DNA from: Deinococcus koreensis
Lineage (GTDB): Bacteria > Deinococcota > Deinococci > Deinococcales > Deinococcaceae
DNA: 64,000 nucleotides
NCBI RefSeq assembly: GCF_002901445.1
Contig: NZ_PPPD01000001.1
Coordinates: 2,275,001-2,339,000, forward strand
Direction of reading: 5' to 3'
Each line of letters starts with the position of its first letter. Position 1 is the first letter of the stretch. Under the pieces are notes generated by a model that did no database searches, was not told where the DNA came from, and saw nothing but the letters and a program-made list of their open reading frames with translations. Position numbers and translations under genes: made by a program. This document shows positions 53,072 through 64,000 of the stretch, in pieces.

Positions 53072-54188
53072 GCTGAGGCCCCCACAGACGGCGCGGGAAC
53101 TCCTGATCGGCGCGGTCTCGATTCCCTCGCTGTCCGGGCAGGAAGGGCCGCTGGCCGCCTACCTCGGCAGCTGGATGACCGCCCAGGGCTTCCAGGCCCG
53201 CATCGACGAGGCCGGCAACGCGGTGGGCGAGCGGGGCCAGGGGCCGCTGACGGTGGCCTTGCTGGGGCACATGGACACCGTGCCCGGCGAGATTCCGGTG
53301 CGGATCGACGAGTCGGGCGTGCTGCACGGGCGCGGCGCGGTGGACGCCAAGGGCCCGCTGTGCGCCTTCCTGGCGGCGGTGGCGGCCCTGCCGGACGAGG
53401 CCCTGGCGGCGGCCCGCTTCGTGGTGATCGGCGCCACCGAGGAGGAGGCTCCCAGCAGCCGGGGGGCGCGGCACGTCATGACCACGTTCAGACCCGACGT
53501 GGTGCTGATCGGGGAACCGAGCGGCTGGGAGGGCCTGACGCTGGGGTATAAGGGCCGCCTGGTGGCGCGCGTGCAGCTCAGCCGGGAGAACTTCCACACG
53601 GCCGGTGAGGGCCAGAGCGCCGCCGACGACCTGGCCGAGGCCTGGTTCCGGGTGCGGGCCTGGGCTGCCCGCACCGCCGAGGGCGCCGGGCTCTTCGACT
53701 CGGTGCAGGCGACCATTCAGGAACTGTCGTCCAGCAACGACGGCGTGACCCAGCTGGCGCGCGCCACCTTCGGCCTGCGCCTGCCGCCCCGCATCTCTCC
53801 GGCCGAGGCCGAGGCCACCCTGGGGGAACTGCTCGCCGACCTGCCGGGCCTGCAGCTCCGCTTCAGCGGGCACGAATCGGCCGTGCGCCATCCCCGGGAC
53901 AACGCCCTGACCCGCGCCCTGCGGGTCGTCATCCGCGCGCAGGGGGGCACGCCGGTCTTCAAGGTCAAGACCGGCACCAGCGACATGAACGTGGTGGCCG
54001 AACTCTGGCCGGTGCCCACGCTGGCCTACGGGCCGGGCGACAGCTCGCTCGACCACACCCCCGACGAGCGGCTGGAACTGGCGGAATACGACCGCGCGGT
54101 GGCCGTGCTCACCGGCGCGCTGACCCGGCTCGCGCTGTCCTGGCCCGTGCCGACCCAGCCAGGCGCGGCGGTGCCTGCGGGAACCTGA
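53061..54188 (+). CDS. lysK: [LysW]-lysine/ornithine hydrolase (LysK, M20 family)
   Basis: 375-residue M20 metallohydrolase that releases lysine (or ornithine) from the LysW carrier protein in the alpha-aminoadipate pathway used by Thermus and Deinococcus. Metal-site motifs: [41 protein letters not shown] and the late SSLDHTPDE. Length fits LysK. The ATG at 53061 lies inside the previous gene's end (11-bp overlap), implying coupled translation; no other lys gene is adjacent. Confidence 0.9.
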   Translation: MPGELRPPQTARELLIGAVSIPSLSGQEGPLAAYLGSWMTAQGFQARIDEAGNAVGERGQGPLTVALLGHMDTVPGEIPVRIDESGVLHGRGAVDAKGPLCAFLAAVAALPDEALAAARFVVIGATEEEAPSSRGARHVMTTFRPDVVLIGEPSGWEGLTLGYKGRLVARVQLSRENFHTAGEGQSAADDLAEAWFRVRAWAARTAEGAGLFDSVQATIQELSSSNDGVTQLARATFGLRLPPRISPAEAEATLGELLADLPGLQLRFSGHESAVRHPRDNALTRALRVVIRAQGGTPVFKVKTGTSDMNVVAELWPVPTLAYGPGDSSLDHTPDERLELAEYDRAVAVLTGALTRLALSWPVPTQPGAAVPAGT

Positions 54189-54438
54189 GCACCGCCCAGA
54201 CAGTCAGGGCCGGATGTCCAGGGATGTTTTCAGCGTCCAGCCAGCCCACCGACCTCAGCCACCGCGCCGCAGGACTCGCCCACCGGCACCTCGACTGGAT
54301 CGAAGACCCCTCCCCCTGACCCTGTTTCCCTGCGACCCCGCTCCACGCCACCGCCGACGCGGCCGCGCCATCCGTCCAACTCTTCCCGCCTCCCCGACGA
54401 CCCCCTTCTGACCGTCCTGACTGGTCGCCTGGAGACCC

Positions 54439-56187
<1,749 letters not shown>

Positions 56188-56317
56188 GATCGCCCCGCTC
56201 TTGCAGACACGTCGAGCGGAGCCGGGGGCGAAAAAAGGGCGTTGCAGGGGGCATGGAGAGATTCCGGCGACCCTCTGGAACCCCGCGACAGGATCTGCGG
56301 TTATAGGCTTGCTGGGC

Positions 56318-58948
56318 TCAGTGCGCGCTCAGCCAGCTCAGCAGATCCGGCAGCGCCAGCGGCGGGCAGATGGCGTAGCCCTGCGCGGCGTCGCAGCCCA
56401 GGTCGCGCAGCACGGCCAGCTGTTCCTCGGTCTCCACGCCCACCGCCACCACCTTCAGGCCCAGCCGGTGCGCGAGATCGATGGCGCCCTGCACCAGCGC
56501 CAGCGAGCGCGGGTCTTCGGGCAGGCGGGCGGTCAGGGTGGGATGCAGCTTCACGGCGCTCAGGGGAAAGCGGGTGAGGGCCGAGAGGCTGCTGGCGCCC
56601 TCGCCGAAATCATCCACGCTCAGGTGGGCGCCCAGCGTCCGCAGCTGCTCCAGCAGGCCCAGGGTCTCCTGGCTGTGGTCGAGCAGGCTGCCGGCCGCGA
56701 CCTCGATGTCCGGCGCTCCCTGCGCGGCCATCAGCGGCAGCAGTCGGCCCAGGCCCGCGCTGCGGCGCAGTTCCTCCAGGCTCAGGTTCACGCTGACCTG
56801 CCACTCCGGGAAGCGCTCCGGCAGCGCCGCGCGCACCGCGCTCCGTCCGCTCATGGCCTGCTGCACCACCCATTCGCTGACCTCGCTGATCAGGTCGCTG
56901 TGGCTGGCCAGCGCCAGGAAGTGGCTGGGCGGCAGCACCCCCAGTCCCGGGTGGTTCCAGCGCAGCAGCGCCTCGGCGCCCAGCGCGCGGCCGCTGCCGA
57001 GGTCGCTGAGCGGCTGGTACAGCAGCGCGAACTGCCCCGCCGCCGCCGCGCCGCGCAGGGCTTCTTCCAGCTCGAAGGCGCGGGCCACCTGGGCGCGCAT
57101 CCCGGGGTCGAAGACGCCCACCTGCGCGCGGCCCTGGCGCTTGGCGTGCTGCATGGCGATTTCCGCGTTGTTCAGCGCGGTCTCCGGCTCCTCGCCGCCC
57201 TGTAGCGTGACCAGTCCGAGCGCGCACGAGAGGCTCAGGTCGCGCTGACCGGCCCGCAGCGGCGCCAGCAGGAGGGTCTGCAGCGCGGCCGTGGCCTCCG
57301 CAGCGCCCGTTCCCGGCAGCAGCAGCGCGAAGGTGTCGTCGGCCAGGCGCGACACGCTGCCGCCCTGGGCCGCCGCCAGGTCGTGCAGCCGGGCCGCCAG
57401 CTGGATCAGCACCCGGTCGCAGGCGGTGCGGCCCAGCGCGGCGTTCAGCGGGCCGAAGCCGTCGATATCGAGGCAGGCCACCACGGCCGGGCCGGTCTGC
57501 GCCGCCAGGGCCTCGCGCAGCCCTGTGCGGTTGAGCAGCCCGGTCAGCGCGTCGTGGCGGGCGGTGTGGCGCACGCGGGCCTGGGCGCGGCGCAGGGCCG
57601 TCAGGTCACGCAGGGTCAGCAGGGCGCCTCCGGCGCCGCTGCTCGGCTCGCCGTCCAGCCCCGAGGCGCGCAGTTCCATGTGCCGCAGGGCGCCGTCCGG
57701 CAGGGCCAGCAGCAGCTCGCGGCGCAGGGGCAGGGGCACGTCACGCCACTCGGGCAGCTCCAGCGGGTCGCCCTCGGGGGTGAAGACCCGCACCCCCAGC
57801 TCCCCCAGCACCCGCGACAGGCTCAGCCCGACCAGGCGCGCGGCCTCCACCCCCAGCAGCTGGGCGGCGCGTTCACTGACCAGCTGCGCCCGGCCGGACG
57901 AATCGATCATCACGGTCGCGTCCTCGCTCTGGGAGAGCATCTGCCCGATCATGCCCGACGGCGCCTGGGTACCGCGCTGCCCCGTCCAGGCCTCCGCCAC
58001 CAGCAGGCCGGGCTCGGAGGTGCGGCGCACGCTCAGGGGCAGGCGTTCGCCGCTCTCCAGCTCCACGTCGGCGCGGGCGGAGCCGGTGCGGGCGGCCAGC
58101 AGCACCAGGTCGCGCACCGCCTCGGAGGGCAGCGACGCGAAACAGGGCCAGGCCCACAGCGGCGCGCCCGCCACCGCCGAGGCGGAGGGCGGCCCCAGGT
58201 CCAGCAGCCCCTGGCTGGCGTGCAGCACGGTGCCCGATTCGGTCAGCAGCGCGGCGGGCAGGTCGGTGTCGAGCAGTGCGGCCACGCGCGAGGCCCGCTC
58301 GTATTCGCCGCTCACGTCCTGCAGGGTGAGCATCACGCCCGCCGCCGCGCCGCCGAAGTAGGGCCGGGCCTCGCCGCGCGTCCAGATCTGGTGCGGGGCC
58401 ACCCCGAAGCGTTCGTCGGGCAGACGCACCGACCTGCCGGCCGAGGCCTGCTGCAGCGCCGTGATCATGGCGGGGCGATCCGGGAAGACCTGTTCCAGGC
58501 TGCGGCCCGCCACCTCGGCGTCGGTCAGTCCGAAGAGTTCCAGGAAGGGCCGGCTGACCCGCCGGAAGACCAGATCGGCCGTGAACCAGGCGGTCGCCAT
58601 CGGCAGCTGCGTGACCAGCACCTCCGCCTCGCGGCCCTCGCCGTCCATCCGCGCGGCGGCGAGCAGCATGGTCAGCACCTGGATCGCCGTGTTCGGCACC
58701 TGCCCGTCCTCGCTCCAGAGCAGGCCCAGCAGCGCGCCGTCGCGGGTCAGCCAGGTCATCTCGCCACGCTCGAACCAGTCGTCGGGCGGCACCAGATCGG
58801 CCCCCACCAGATTCGTGGAGGCGTCGGCGCGCACGCGCACCACCTCCTCACCGACCGACGCGAGCAGGGTCGCCTGCGGGGCGTGCATACGCAGCAGGTC
58901 ACTCAGGGCAGATTGGAGGGCGGTGGTGGAAGCAAAGGCTGGAATCAC
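56318..58948 (-). CDS. PAS-GGDEF-EAL protein with degenerate catalytic motifs
   Basis: 876 residues: an N-terminal GAF-like domain, two or three PAS-type domains (e.g. ATAWFTADLVFRRVSRPFL and SEDATVMIDSSGRAQLV), then GGDEF and EAL domains of cyclic-di-GMP signalling. The GGDEF signature is RLADDTF, missing the two glycines, so diguanylate cyclase activity is unlikely. In the EAL domain GAEALLRW and VDDFGEG are kept, but the usual TE pair becomes AG (EVAAGSLLD) and AEGVE becomes AVGVE, so phosphodiesterase activity is doubtful. It may be a c-di-GMP-binding or protein-binding effector. GTG start at 58948 with GAGG seven bases upstream; no stop separates an upstream non-domain extension to 59035. 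Confidence 0.85.
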   Translation of the reverse strand: MIPAFASTTALQSALSDLLRMHAPQATLLASVGEEVVRVRADASTNLVGADLVPPDDWFERGEMTWLTRDGALLGLLWSEDGQVPNTAIQVLTMLLAAARMDGEGREAEVLVTQLPMATAWFTADLVFRRVSRPFLELFGLTDAEVAGRSLEQVFPDRPAMITALQQASAGRSVRLPDERFGVAPHQIWTRGEARPYFGGAAAGVMLTLQDVSGEYERASRVAALLDTDLPAALLTESGTVLHASQGLLDLGPPSASAVAGAPLWAWPCFASLPSEAVRDLVLLAARTGSARADVELESGERLPLSVRRTSEPGLLVAEAWTGQRGTQAPSGMIGQMLSQSEDATVMIDSSGRAQLVSERAAQLLGVEAARLVGLSLSRVLGELGVRVFTPEGDPLELPEWRDVPLPLRRELLLALPDGALRHMELRASGLDGEPSSGAGGALLTLRDLTALRRAQARVRHTARHDALTGLLNRTGLREALAAQTGPAVVACLDIDGFGPLNAALGRTACDRVLIQLAARLHDLAAAQGGSVSRLADDTFALLLPGTGAAEATAALQTLLLAPLRAGQRDLSLSCALGLVTLQGGEEPETALNNAEIAMQHAKRQGRAQVGVFDPGMRAQVARAFELEEALRGAAAAGQFALLYQPLSDLGSGRALGAEALLRWNHPGLGVLPPSHFLALASHSDLISEVSEWVVQQAMSGRSAVRAALPERFPEWQVSVNLSLEELRRSAGLGRLLPLMAAQGAPDIEVAAGSLLDHSQETLGLLEQLRTLGAHLSVDDFGEGASSLSALTRFPLSAVKLHPTLTARLPEDPRSLALVQGAIDLAHRLGLKVVAVGVETEEQLAVLRDLGCDAAQGYAICPPLALPDLLSWLSAH

Positions 58949-59223
58949 TGATCTACCTCGGGGGTTCCGGCACCCAGACGTCCTGGGCTGTGGTTGGGCC
59001 ATGCTCTCAGGCCAACTCTTACCGCCTTCATGCAAAGGCCGGTATACAAAAGACTGACCCCTGGGCCAGAATCCTGGGCCCTGGTCGAATGTGCGTTCCA
59101 GACGGGAACCACCGACCCAGCCGCTCGCCCGTTCCCCCTCCGGGTGCCCCCACCGCCGGGAACCGGATCGGCGCTGCTGGAGGGGTGGCGCCCGCTGCGA
59201 TCCCAGTTTTCAGGGCTTGGCCG

Positions 59224-60249
59224 TCAAGGGCCGGGATTCAGGGTCTGGGTGTGGGCCAGCCGCGCGTGGCCCGCGGCGTCCACCGTGTACACCCGGAGGC
59301 TCAGGGCCGTGGGCTGCACGTCCAGCCACATGAAGCCCGGCTGCTCATAGGCCTCGAAAGCCGCCGGCCGCCGCCCTACCCGGGGTGAGGACGCCCGGCC
59401 AGCCGCGCCCGAGACCAGCGTCCAGGTGCCCGCGCAGCCGGGCTGGGGCGCGAAAAGTTCCAGCGCGTGGTCGTGGCCGCTGAGCAGCAGGTCGGCCTTC
59501 CCGCAGGCCACGCCGTACAGCCGCCGCACGGCCTCGCCCCGTTGCAGGGGGGCCGCCGCGTTGTCGTAGCGCCCCGCGTCGCCGTGATTGGAATTGCTGA
59601 ACAGCGGGTGGTGGCCCAGCACCAGCTTCCAGCGGGCCGGACTGCGGCCCAGCGCGCCCTGCAGCCAGGCCCGCTGGGCCGTGTCCCAGCTGCCGCCGGG
59701 GCGCTCGGTCGCCCGCCGGGGGGCCAGATACGCCGCCAGCGGCGAGGTCGCCACCGTGAAGAACTCGACCAGCCGGCCCACGGGCGCACGGTAGGTGCGG
59801 GCGGGCATCACCCACTGCGGGTTCAGCCGCGAATACGCGACCTGAACCTCCCCGCCACGGGCGTCGGCACCGTCGCCACCGGCCAGCCAGGACTCGTCGT
59901 GGTTGCCGCTGACCATCAGGAACGGCACCTTCAGCGGGCCGTACAGGTCAGCGAAGCGCTCCTTGAAGAGGGGAGACTGCACGTCCTTCGGCCCGGCCGG
60001 ATAGAAATTGTCCCCCAGGGCCACGCCCAGATCGCAGCCCTCGCGGGCGCAGACCTCGCGCATGGCCGCCGCCACCTGCGCCTGCGTCTGCGAGCCCGTG
60101 CCCTGATCCCCCATGACCACGACCCGCACCCGCTGGGGATCGGCGCCGAGCGGCAGCCGGGCCACCGTGTCCGGAAAGGGCTGGGTGACGGCGGTCACGG
60201 GCGCGCAGGCGCTGAGCACCAGCGGCAGGGCGAGGATGAAGGCACGCAT
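59224..60249 (-). CDS. metallophosphoesterase lipoprotein
   Basis: 341 residues: signal peptide with lipobox LVLSAC (Cys15), then a calcineurin-like phosphoesterase fold with the metal ligands VVMGDQGTG, LGDNFYP, SGNHDES, LGHHPLF and SGHDHALE, in the order of purple-acid-phosphatase-like enzymes. Probably a lipid-anchored periplasmic or surface phosphatase. I prefer ATG 60249 (MRAFILAL) to the GTG three codons earlier; TAGGCT lies nine bases upstream of it. Confidence 0.9.
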   Translation of the reverse strand: MRAFILALPLVLSACAPVTAVTQPFPDTVARLPLGADPQRVRVVVMGDQGTGSQTQAQVAAAMREVCAREGCDLGVALGDNFYPAGPKDVQSPLFKERFADLYGPLKVPFLMVSGNHDESWLAGGDGADARGGEVQVAYSRLNPQWVMPARTYRAPVGRLVEFFTVATSPLAAYLAPRRATERPGGSWDTAQRAWLQGALGRSPARWKLVLGHHPLFSNSNHGDAGRYDNAAAPLQRGEAVRRLYGVACGKADLLLSGHDHALELFAPQPGCAGTWTLVSGAAGRASSPRVGRRPAAFEAYEQPGFMWLDVQPTALSLRVYTVDAAGHARLAHTQTLNPGP

Positions 60250-60348
60250 GATGCCCACAGCCTATGCCACGGCCGCCGGATACACAGTTGAGCCCCACAC
60301 CCTTGAAGAGTCTCTTAAACTTTTCTCACCGAACATTGGAGGCGAGCC

Positions 60349-60778
60349 ATGAACGACTACCTGAACGTGATCCGCAACAACTACGTCAACTTCTCCAGCC
60401 GCGCCCGCCGCCGCGAATACTGGATGTTCGTGCTCAATCAATACGGTCATCTCGGTCATCCTGCAGTTGCCGTTCCAGATTCAGAACCTGGCGTCGCTGG
60501 GCGAGGAGTCGGCCGCGATCCCATCCGGAATCGGCCTGATTTCGCTGATTCTGGCCGTCCTGTATGCGCTGGCCGTGTTCGTCCCCAGTCTGGCCGTCAC
60601 CGTCCGCCGCCTGCACGACACCGGCAAGAGTGGCTGGTGGTATCTGATCGGGCTGATTCCCCTCGTCGGCGGTCTCGTCCTGCTGGTCTTCACGGTGCTG
60701 GATTCCGAGCCCGGCAGCAACAGGTGGGGGCCCAACCCCAAGGCCCACGAAGGCGCCACGCCCGCTGCGAACTGGTAG
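60349..60778 (+). pseudogene. DUF805 membrane protein gene, frameshifted
   Basis: The reading frame from ATG 60349 gives the family N-terminus ([28 protein letters not shown]), then loses similarity; the family's second half ([43 protein letters not shown]) continues to a stop at 60778 in a frame one base later. The break coincides with a CAATCAAT tandem duplication (60435-60442); removing one CAAT restores a single frame of 142 codons. DUF805 proteins are small inner-membrane proteins of unknown role. Either a real inactivation, a phase-variation-like switch, or a sequencing/assembly error. RBS GGAGG before the ATG. Confidence 0.82.
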
Positions 60779-60918
60779 GCGCCCATCCATGACCGCCCCG
60801 GCCTGCGCGTCGGGGCGGTGTTCTGCGGGTGCGATGTCTTGTGGGCTTTGCCGCTTGTGGACTTTGCCGTGACCAGATGGTCGATGTGAAACCCCTTGCG
60901 GCCTGAAACACTGAATCC

Positions 60919-61422
60919 ATGTCCGCCATCCCGTCGCTTACGATCCGGCCCCTGACCGCCGCCGACCTCTCTCAGACGCTGCCGATGCTGCTCGATATGG
61001 GCTTCGTGGAGGATGAGCGGGCGCTGGAAGCGCGTTTTCCCCTCCTGTGTGCCCACCCGGACTGGGTGCTGCTGGGCGCCTTTGACGGCGACACGCTGCT
61101 GGGCTACGCGGCGGCGCAGGACTACGGCCCGCATCTGCGCTCCGGAGACTCGCACCGCACCGCCAAACTGCACGACCTCTACACGGCGCCCCCTTCCCGT
61201 CGCCGGGGCGTGGGCCGCGCCCTGATGACGGCGATGGAGGCCTGGGCCAGAGCGCGGGGGCTGCGTTCCCTGTTCTGGTACGCCAACCTTCGGGAAGCTA
61301 CTCCCGCCTACATGGGCATGGGCTACGCCCCCGGCGAGGAAGTGCAGGAGGGCTACCGCTTCTTCGAGATCGATTTCGGTGAGGCGAACACCCGGATACC
61401 CCACCCGGAACGGGGCTCGTAA
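60919..61422 (+). CDS. GNAT-family N-acetyltransferase
   Basis: 167-residue acetyltransferase: the acetyl-CoA loop LYTAPPSRRRGVGRALMTAM (variant of QxxGxG/A) and the family fold before it (LLGAFDGDTLLGYAAAQDYG). Substrate unknown. AACACT six bases before ATG fits the leaderless pattern loosely. The downstream DUF3291 gene starts 20 bp after its stop. Confidence 0.88.
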   Translation: MSAIPSLTIRPLTAADLSQTLPMLLDMGFVEDERALEARFPLLCAHPDWVLLGAFDGDTLLGYAAAQDYGPHLRSGDSHRTAKLHDLYTAPPSRRRGVGRALMTAMEAWARARGLRSLFWYANLREATPAYMGMGYAPGEEVQEGYRFFEIDFGEANTRIPHPERGS

Positions 61423-61442
61423 ACTGCGGCTAAGCTGGGCCC

Positions 61443-61886
61443 ATGCCCCTCGCCCAGGTCAACGTCGGCCGGATTCTGGCGCCGCTGGACAGCGACACGA
61501 TGCACGGCTTCACCTCGCGCCTGGACGAGATCAACGCGCTGGCCGACGGCTGGCCGGGCTTCCTGTGGCGGCTGCAGGGCGAGGGGGACAGCGCCACCGA
61601 CCTGCGCCCCTTCGAGGACGACACCATTCTGGTCAACATGTCCGTCTGGGAAAGCCTGGAGGCGCTGCGCGACTATGTGTACCGCAGCGACCACCTGGCG
61701 CTGCTCCGGGCACGCAGGCAGTGGTTCGAGCCCATGACCGAGGCTTTTACGGCGCTGTGGTGGGTGCCGGCCGGCCACATCCCGACGACGGCCGAAGCCT
61801 GGGAGCGCATCACGCACCTGCGGGCGCATGGGCCGACGCCGCGGGCGTTCACGTTCAGGCAGGCGTTCGAGGCTCCGCCGGACTGA
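61443..61886 (+). CDS. DUF3291 domain protein
   Basis: 147 residues spanning the whole DUF3291 fold (LAQVNVGRILAPLDSDTM, GFLWRLQGEGDSATDL, NMSVWESLEALRDYVYRSDH, WWVPAGHIPTTAEAWERI), a dimeric alpha/beta-barrel-like family of unknown function. TAAGCT (61431-61436) is six bases before the ATG. Its 3' end overlaps a decayed PIN fragment on the other strand by about 30 bp. Confidence 0.9.
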   Translation: MPLAQVNVGRILAPLDSDTMHGFTSRLDEINALADGWPGFLWRLQGEGDSATDLRPFEDDTILVNMSVWESLEALRDYVYRSDHLALLRARRQWFEPMTEAFTALWWVPAGHIPTTAEAWERITHLRAHGPTPRAFTFRQAFEAPPD

Positions 61887-61974
61887 AGATCGGCGCTCCT
61901 GCGAAGGCTGTGATCCGCTCGTCCAGGGTGACCAGCCTTATCCCTTCTTCCAGCGCCTGGGCCACCAGCACATA
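61855..61974 (-). pseudogene. C-terminal remnant of a PIN-domain (VapC-like) toxin
   Basis: The minus strand encodes YVLVAQALEEGIRLVTLDER followed by ITAFAGAP and a stop, which matches the C-terminal third of PIN-domain ribonucleases (LVAQALEEGLPLVTRDE pattern). Only about 39 codons remain; a TGA directly precedes them, and no N-terminal half with the catalytic Asp or a partner antitoxin gene is present. A decayed toxin-antitoxin locus. Confidence 0.6.
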
Positions 61975-62307
61975 TCACGCCAAAGTCAGGTGCAGCCTTC
62001 AGGACACGCCGGACGATCTGCAGTCGGTGGCCGACCCAGTGGGGGTGGTCGTGCAGAACTGGACGCAGGACACCCGGATGCTCACTGTTGAGGAGAGTGT
62101 GTGACGGCCCGGCGAGTTCCTCCCCACCAGACAGGCGGGTGAGATCGATTTAGGAATAGCTGCCCATTCAGTACGGGCGACAGAGGCGTTCCTGACAGCG
62201 TGGGTCGCCGCACATGCGCAACGGCAGACCGTGTCCTTTCACCTGGGCCTCGCTTCTCCAGTCCTCCATTCCTGAAATCTGACCGCCCAGGTAAGCCCTC
62301 TGGCGGG
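61975..62307. other. non-coding / decayed stretch upstream of the thrS leader
   Basis: No intact gene. On the plus strand about 61995-62104 reads as a protein-like tail (LQDTPDDLQSVADPVGVVV, then QNWTQDTRMLTVEESV, stop), possibly the end of another decayed gene; I could not identify it. The rest shows no structure. Confidence 0.4.
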
Positions 62308-62337
62308 TTGCCCCCCCTGCACCCGACCCGCTATCCT
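62308..62337 (+). promoter_or_regulatory. thrS leader promoter
   Basis: TTGCCC (62308-62313), 18-bp spacer, TATCCT (62332-62337), six bases before the ATG of the leader ORF, giving a leaderless start for the leader peptide. Confidence 0.55.
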
Positions 62338-62343
62338 GGCCCT

Positions 62344-62445
62344 ATGAAGCCCTTCGCCCATCACTCCGGTCTGGTGATGCTCGGCGTGTGCTTGCAACGA
62401 ATGCCTGATCTGTCCGGTCTGGTCACGCGAACTCTGAGCGCCTGA
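62344..62445 (+). CDS. 33-codon thrS leader peptide
   Basis: MKPFAHHSGLVMLGVCL... ends with VTRTLSA; two threonine codons (ACG 62424-62426 and ACT 62430-62432), separated by a rare-looking CGA Arg codon, sit just before the stop. The ATG is at leaderless distance from TATCCT. The stop codon TGA (62443-62445) lies inside the 5' arm of a terminator-like hairpin. This is the layout of a transcription attenuator sensing charged tRNA-Thr. Confidence 0.6.
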   Translation: MKPFAHHSGLVMLGVCLQRMPDLSGLVTRTLSA

Positions 62446-62503
62446 GAACCCCCACGCGGTTTTCAGGCGCTTTGCTGGGTTCACGGCCAGACCGGGTTTT
62501 TTT
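62414..62503 (+). terminator. composite terminator/attenuator upstream of thrS
   Basis: Inner hairpin: 14 bp with one G-T pair (62437-62450 with 62458-62471), 7-nt loop, short TTT. Outer pairing: CCGGTCTGG (62414-62422) with CCAGACCGG (62487-62495), followed after one G by seven T (62497-62503). A second copy of TCCGGTCTGGT at 62365-62375 could compete for the same 3' arm, so two alternative structures exist. The last T is 40 nt before thrS. Confidence 0.6.
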
Positions 62504-62543
62504 ATTGCTGAAGGCAGATGGCTGAAGGCCAAAAGAGGTTGAT

Positions 62544-64000
<1,457 letters not shown>

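Noticed and set aside
62338..62543. T-box riboswitch before thrS
   Set aside because: No match to the conserved T-box bulge sequence or specifier-loop layout; the leader ORF and simple stems fit attenuation better.

Overview
The window is a dense, GC-rich (well over 60% by eye) bacterial chromosome segment that almost certainly comes from Deinococcus. The main evidence is an unmistakable ddrO (the DNA-damage-response repressor peculiar to Deinococci), a SlpA-type SLH/beta-barrel envelope protein, a carboxypeptidase Taq, a [LysW]-lysine hydrolase of the Thermus/Deinococcus lysine pathway, and a promoter habit seen over and over: a TAnnnT -10 box only 5-8 nt before an ATG or GTG with no Shine-Dalgarno, i.e. 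leaderless mRNAs.

Layout. 1-8.2 kb: 3' end of tgt, the large slpA gene with its own promoter, long leader and terminator, then ppaC, folC and an M32 carboxypeptidase. 8.2-9.4 kb: ddrO with a palindromic operator over its -35 box, diverging from a small conserved gene. 9.4-14.3 kb: a DUF11 lipoprotein, a gene-poor AT-richer stretch and a TM2 protein. 14.4-21.3 kb: a methyltransferase, a cupin, and two NAD-salvage operons (kinase-pnuC-nadR behind a 28-codon leader ORF; nadV followed by an AT-rich membrane-protein gene and an unknown gene) with lipoprotein genes around them. 21.4-26.8 kb: a G8-domain beta-helix lipoprotein, a leucine-rich-repeat protein and a dienoyl-CoA reductase/isomerase pair. 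26.9-34.1 kb: a histidine kinase-response regulator pair, lptB, a DUF3084 coiled-coil protein, an orphan sugar-type binding protein and a small membrane protein. 34.1-43.4 kb: KtrAB potassium uptake, a THUMP RNA methyltransferase, an oxidoreductase, comEA-comEC, an unlisted 53-aa membrane peptide and rarA. 43.4-51.1 kb: a 101-bp palindromic repeat, a DUF885-like metallopeptidase, a Ser/Thr kinase fused to a PQQ propeller, tatA, tRNA-Val and tRNA-Cys, an NPCBM lipoprotein and comM. 51-64 kb: a disordered membrane protein overlapping lysK, an SLC13 permease, a degenerate GGDEF-EAL protein, a metallophosphoesterase lipoprotein, a frameshifted DUF805 gene, a GNAT and a DUF3291 protein, a decayed PIN-toxin fragment, and thrS (cut by the window end) behind a probable translation-coupled attenuator.

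Functional themes: stress control (ddrO, rarA), natural transformation (comEA, comEC, comM), NAD salvage (nadV, pnuC, nadR, kinase), envelope (slpA, lptB, tatA, five lipoproteins), ion transport (ktrAB, SLC13). The most interesting unexplained structure is regulatory: three very short leader ORFs (before the NAD operon, comM and thrS) whose stop codons touch the next start codon or sit inside a terminator stem. I saw no CRISPR array, prophage or intact insertion sequence.
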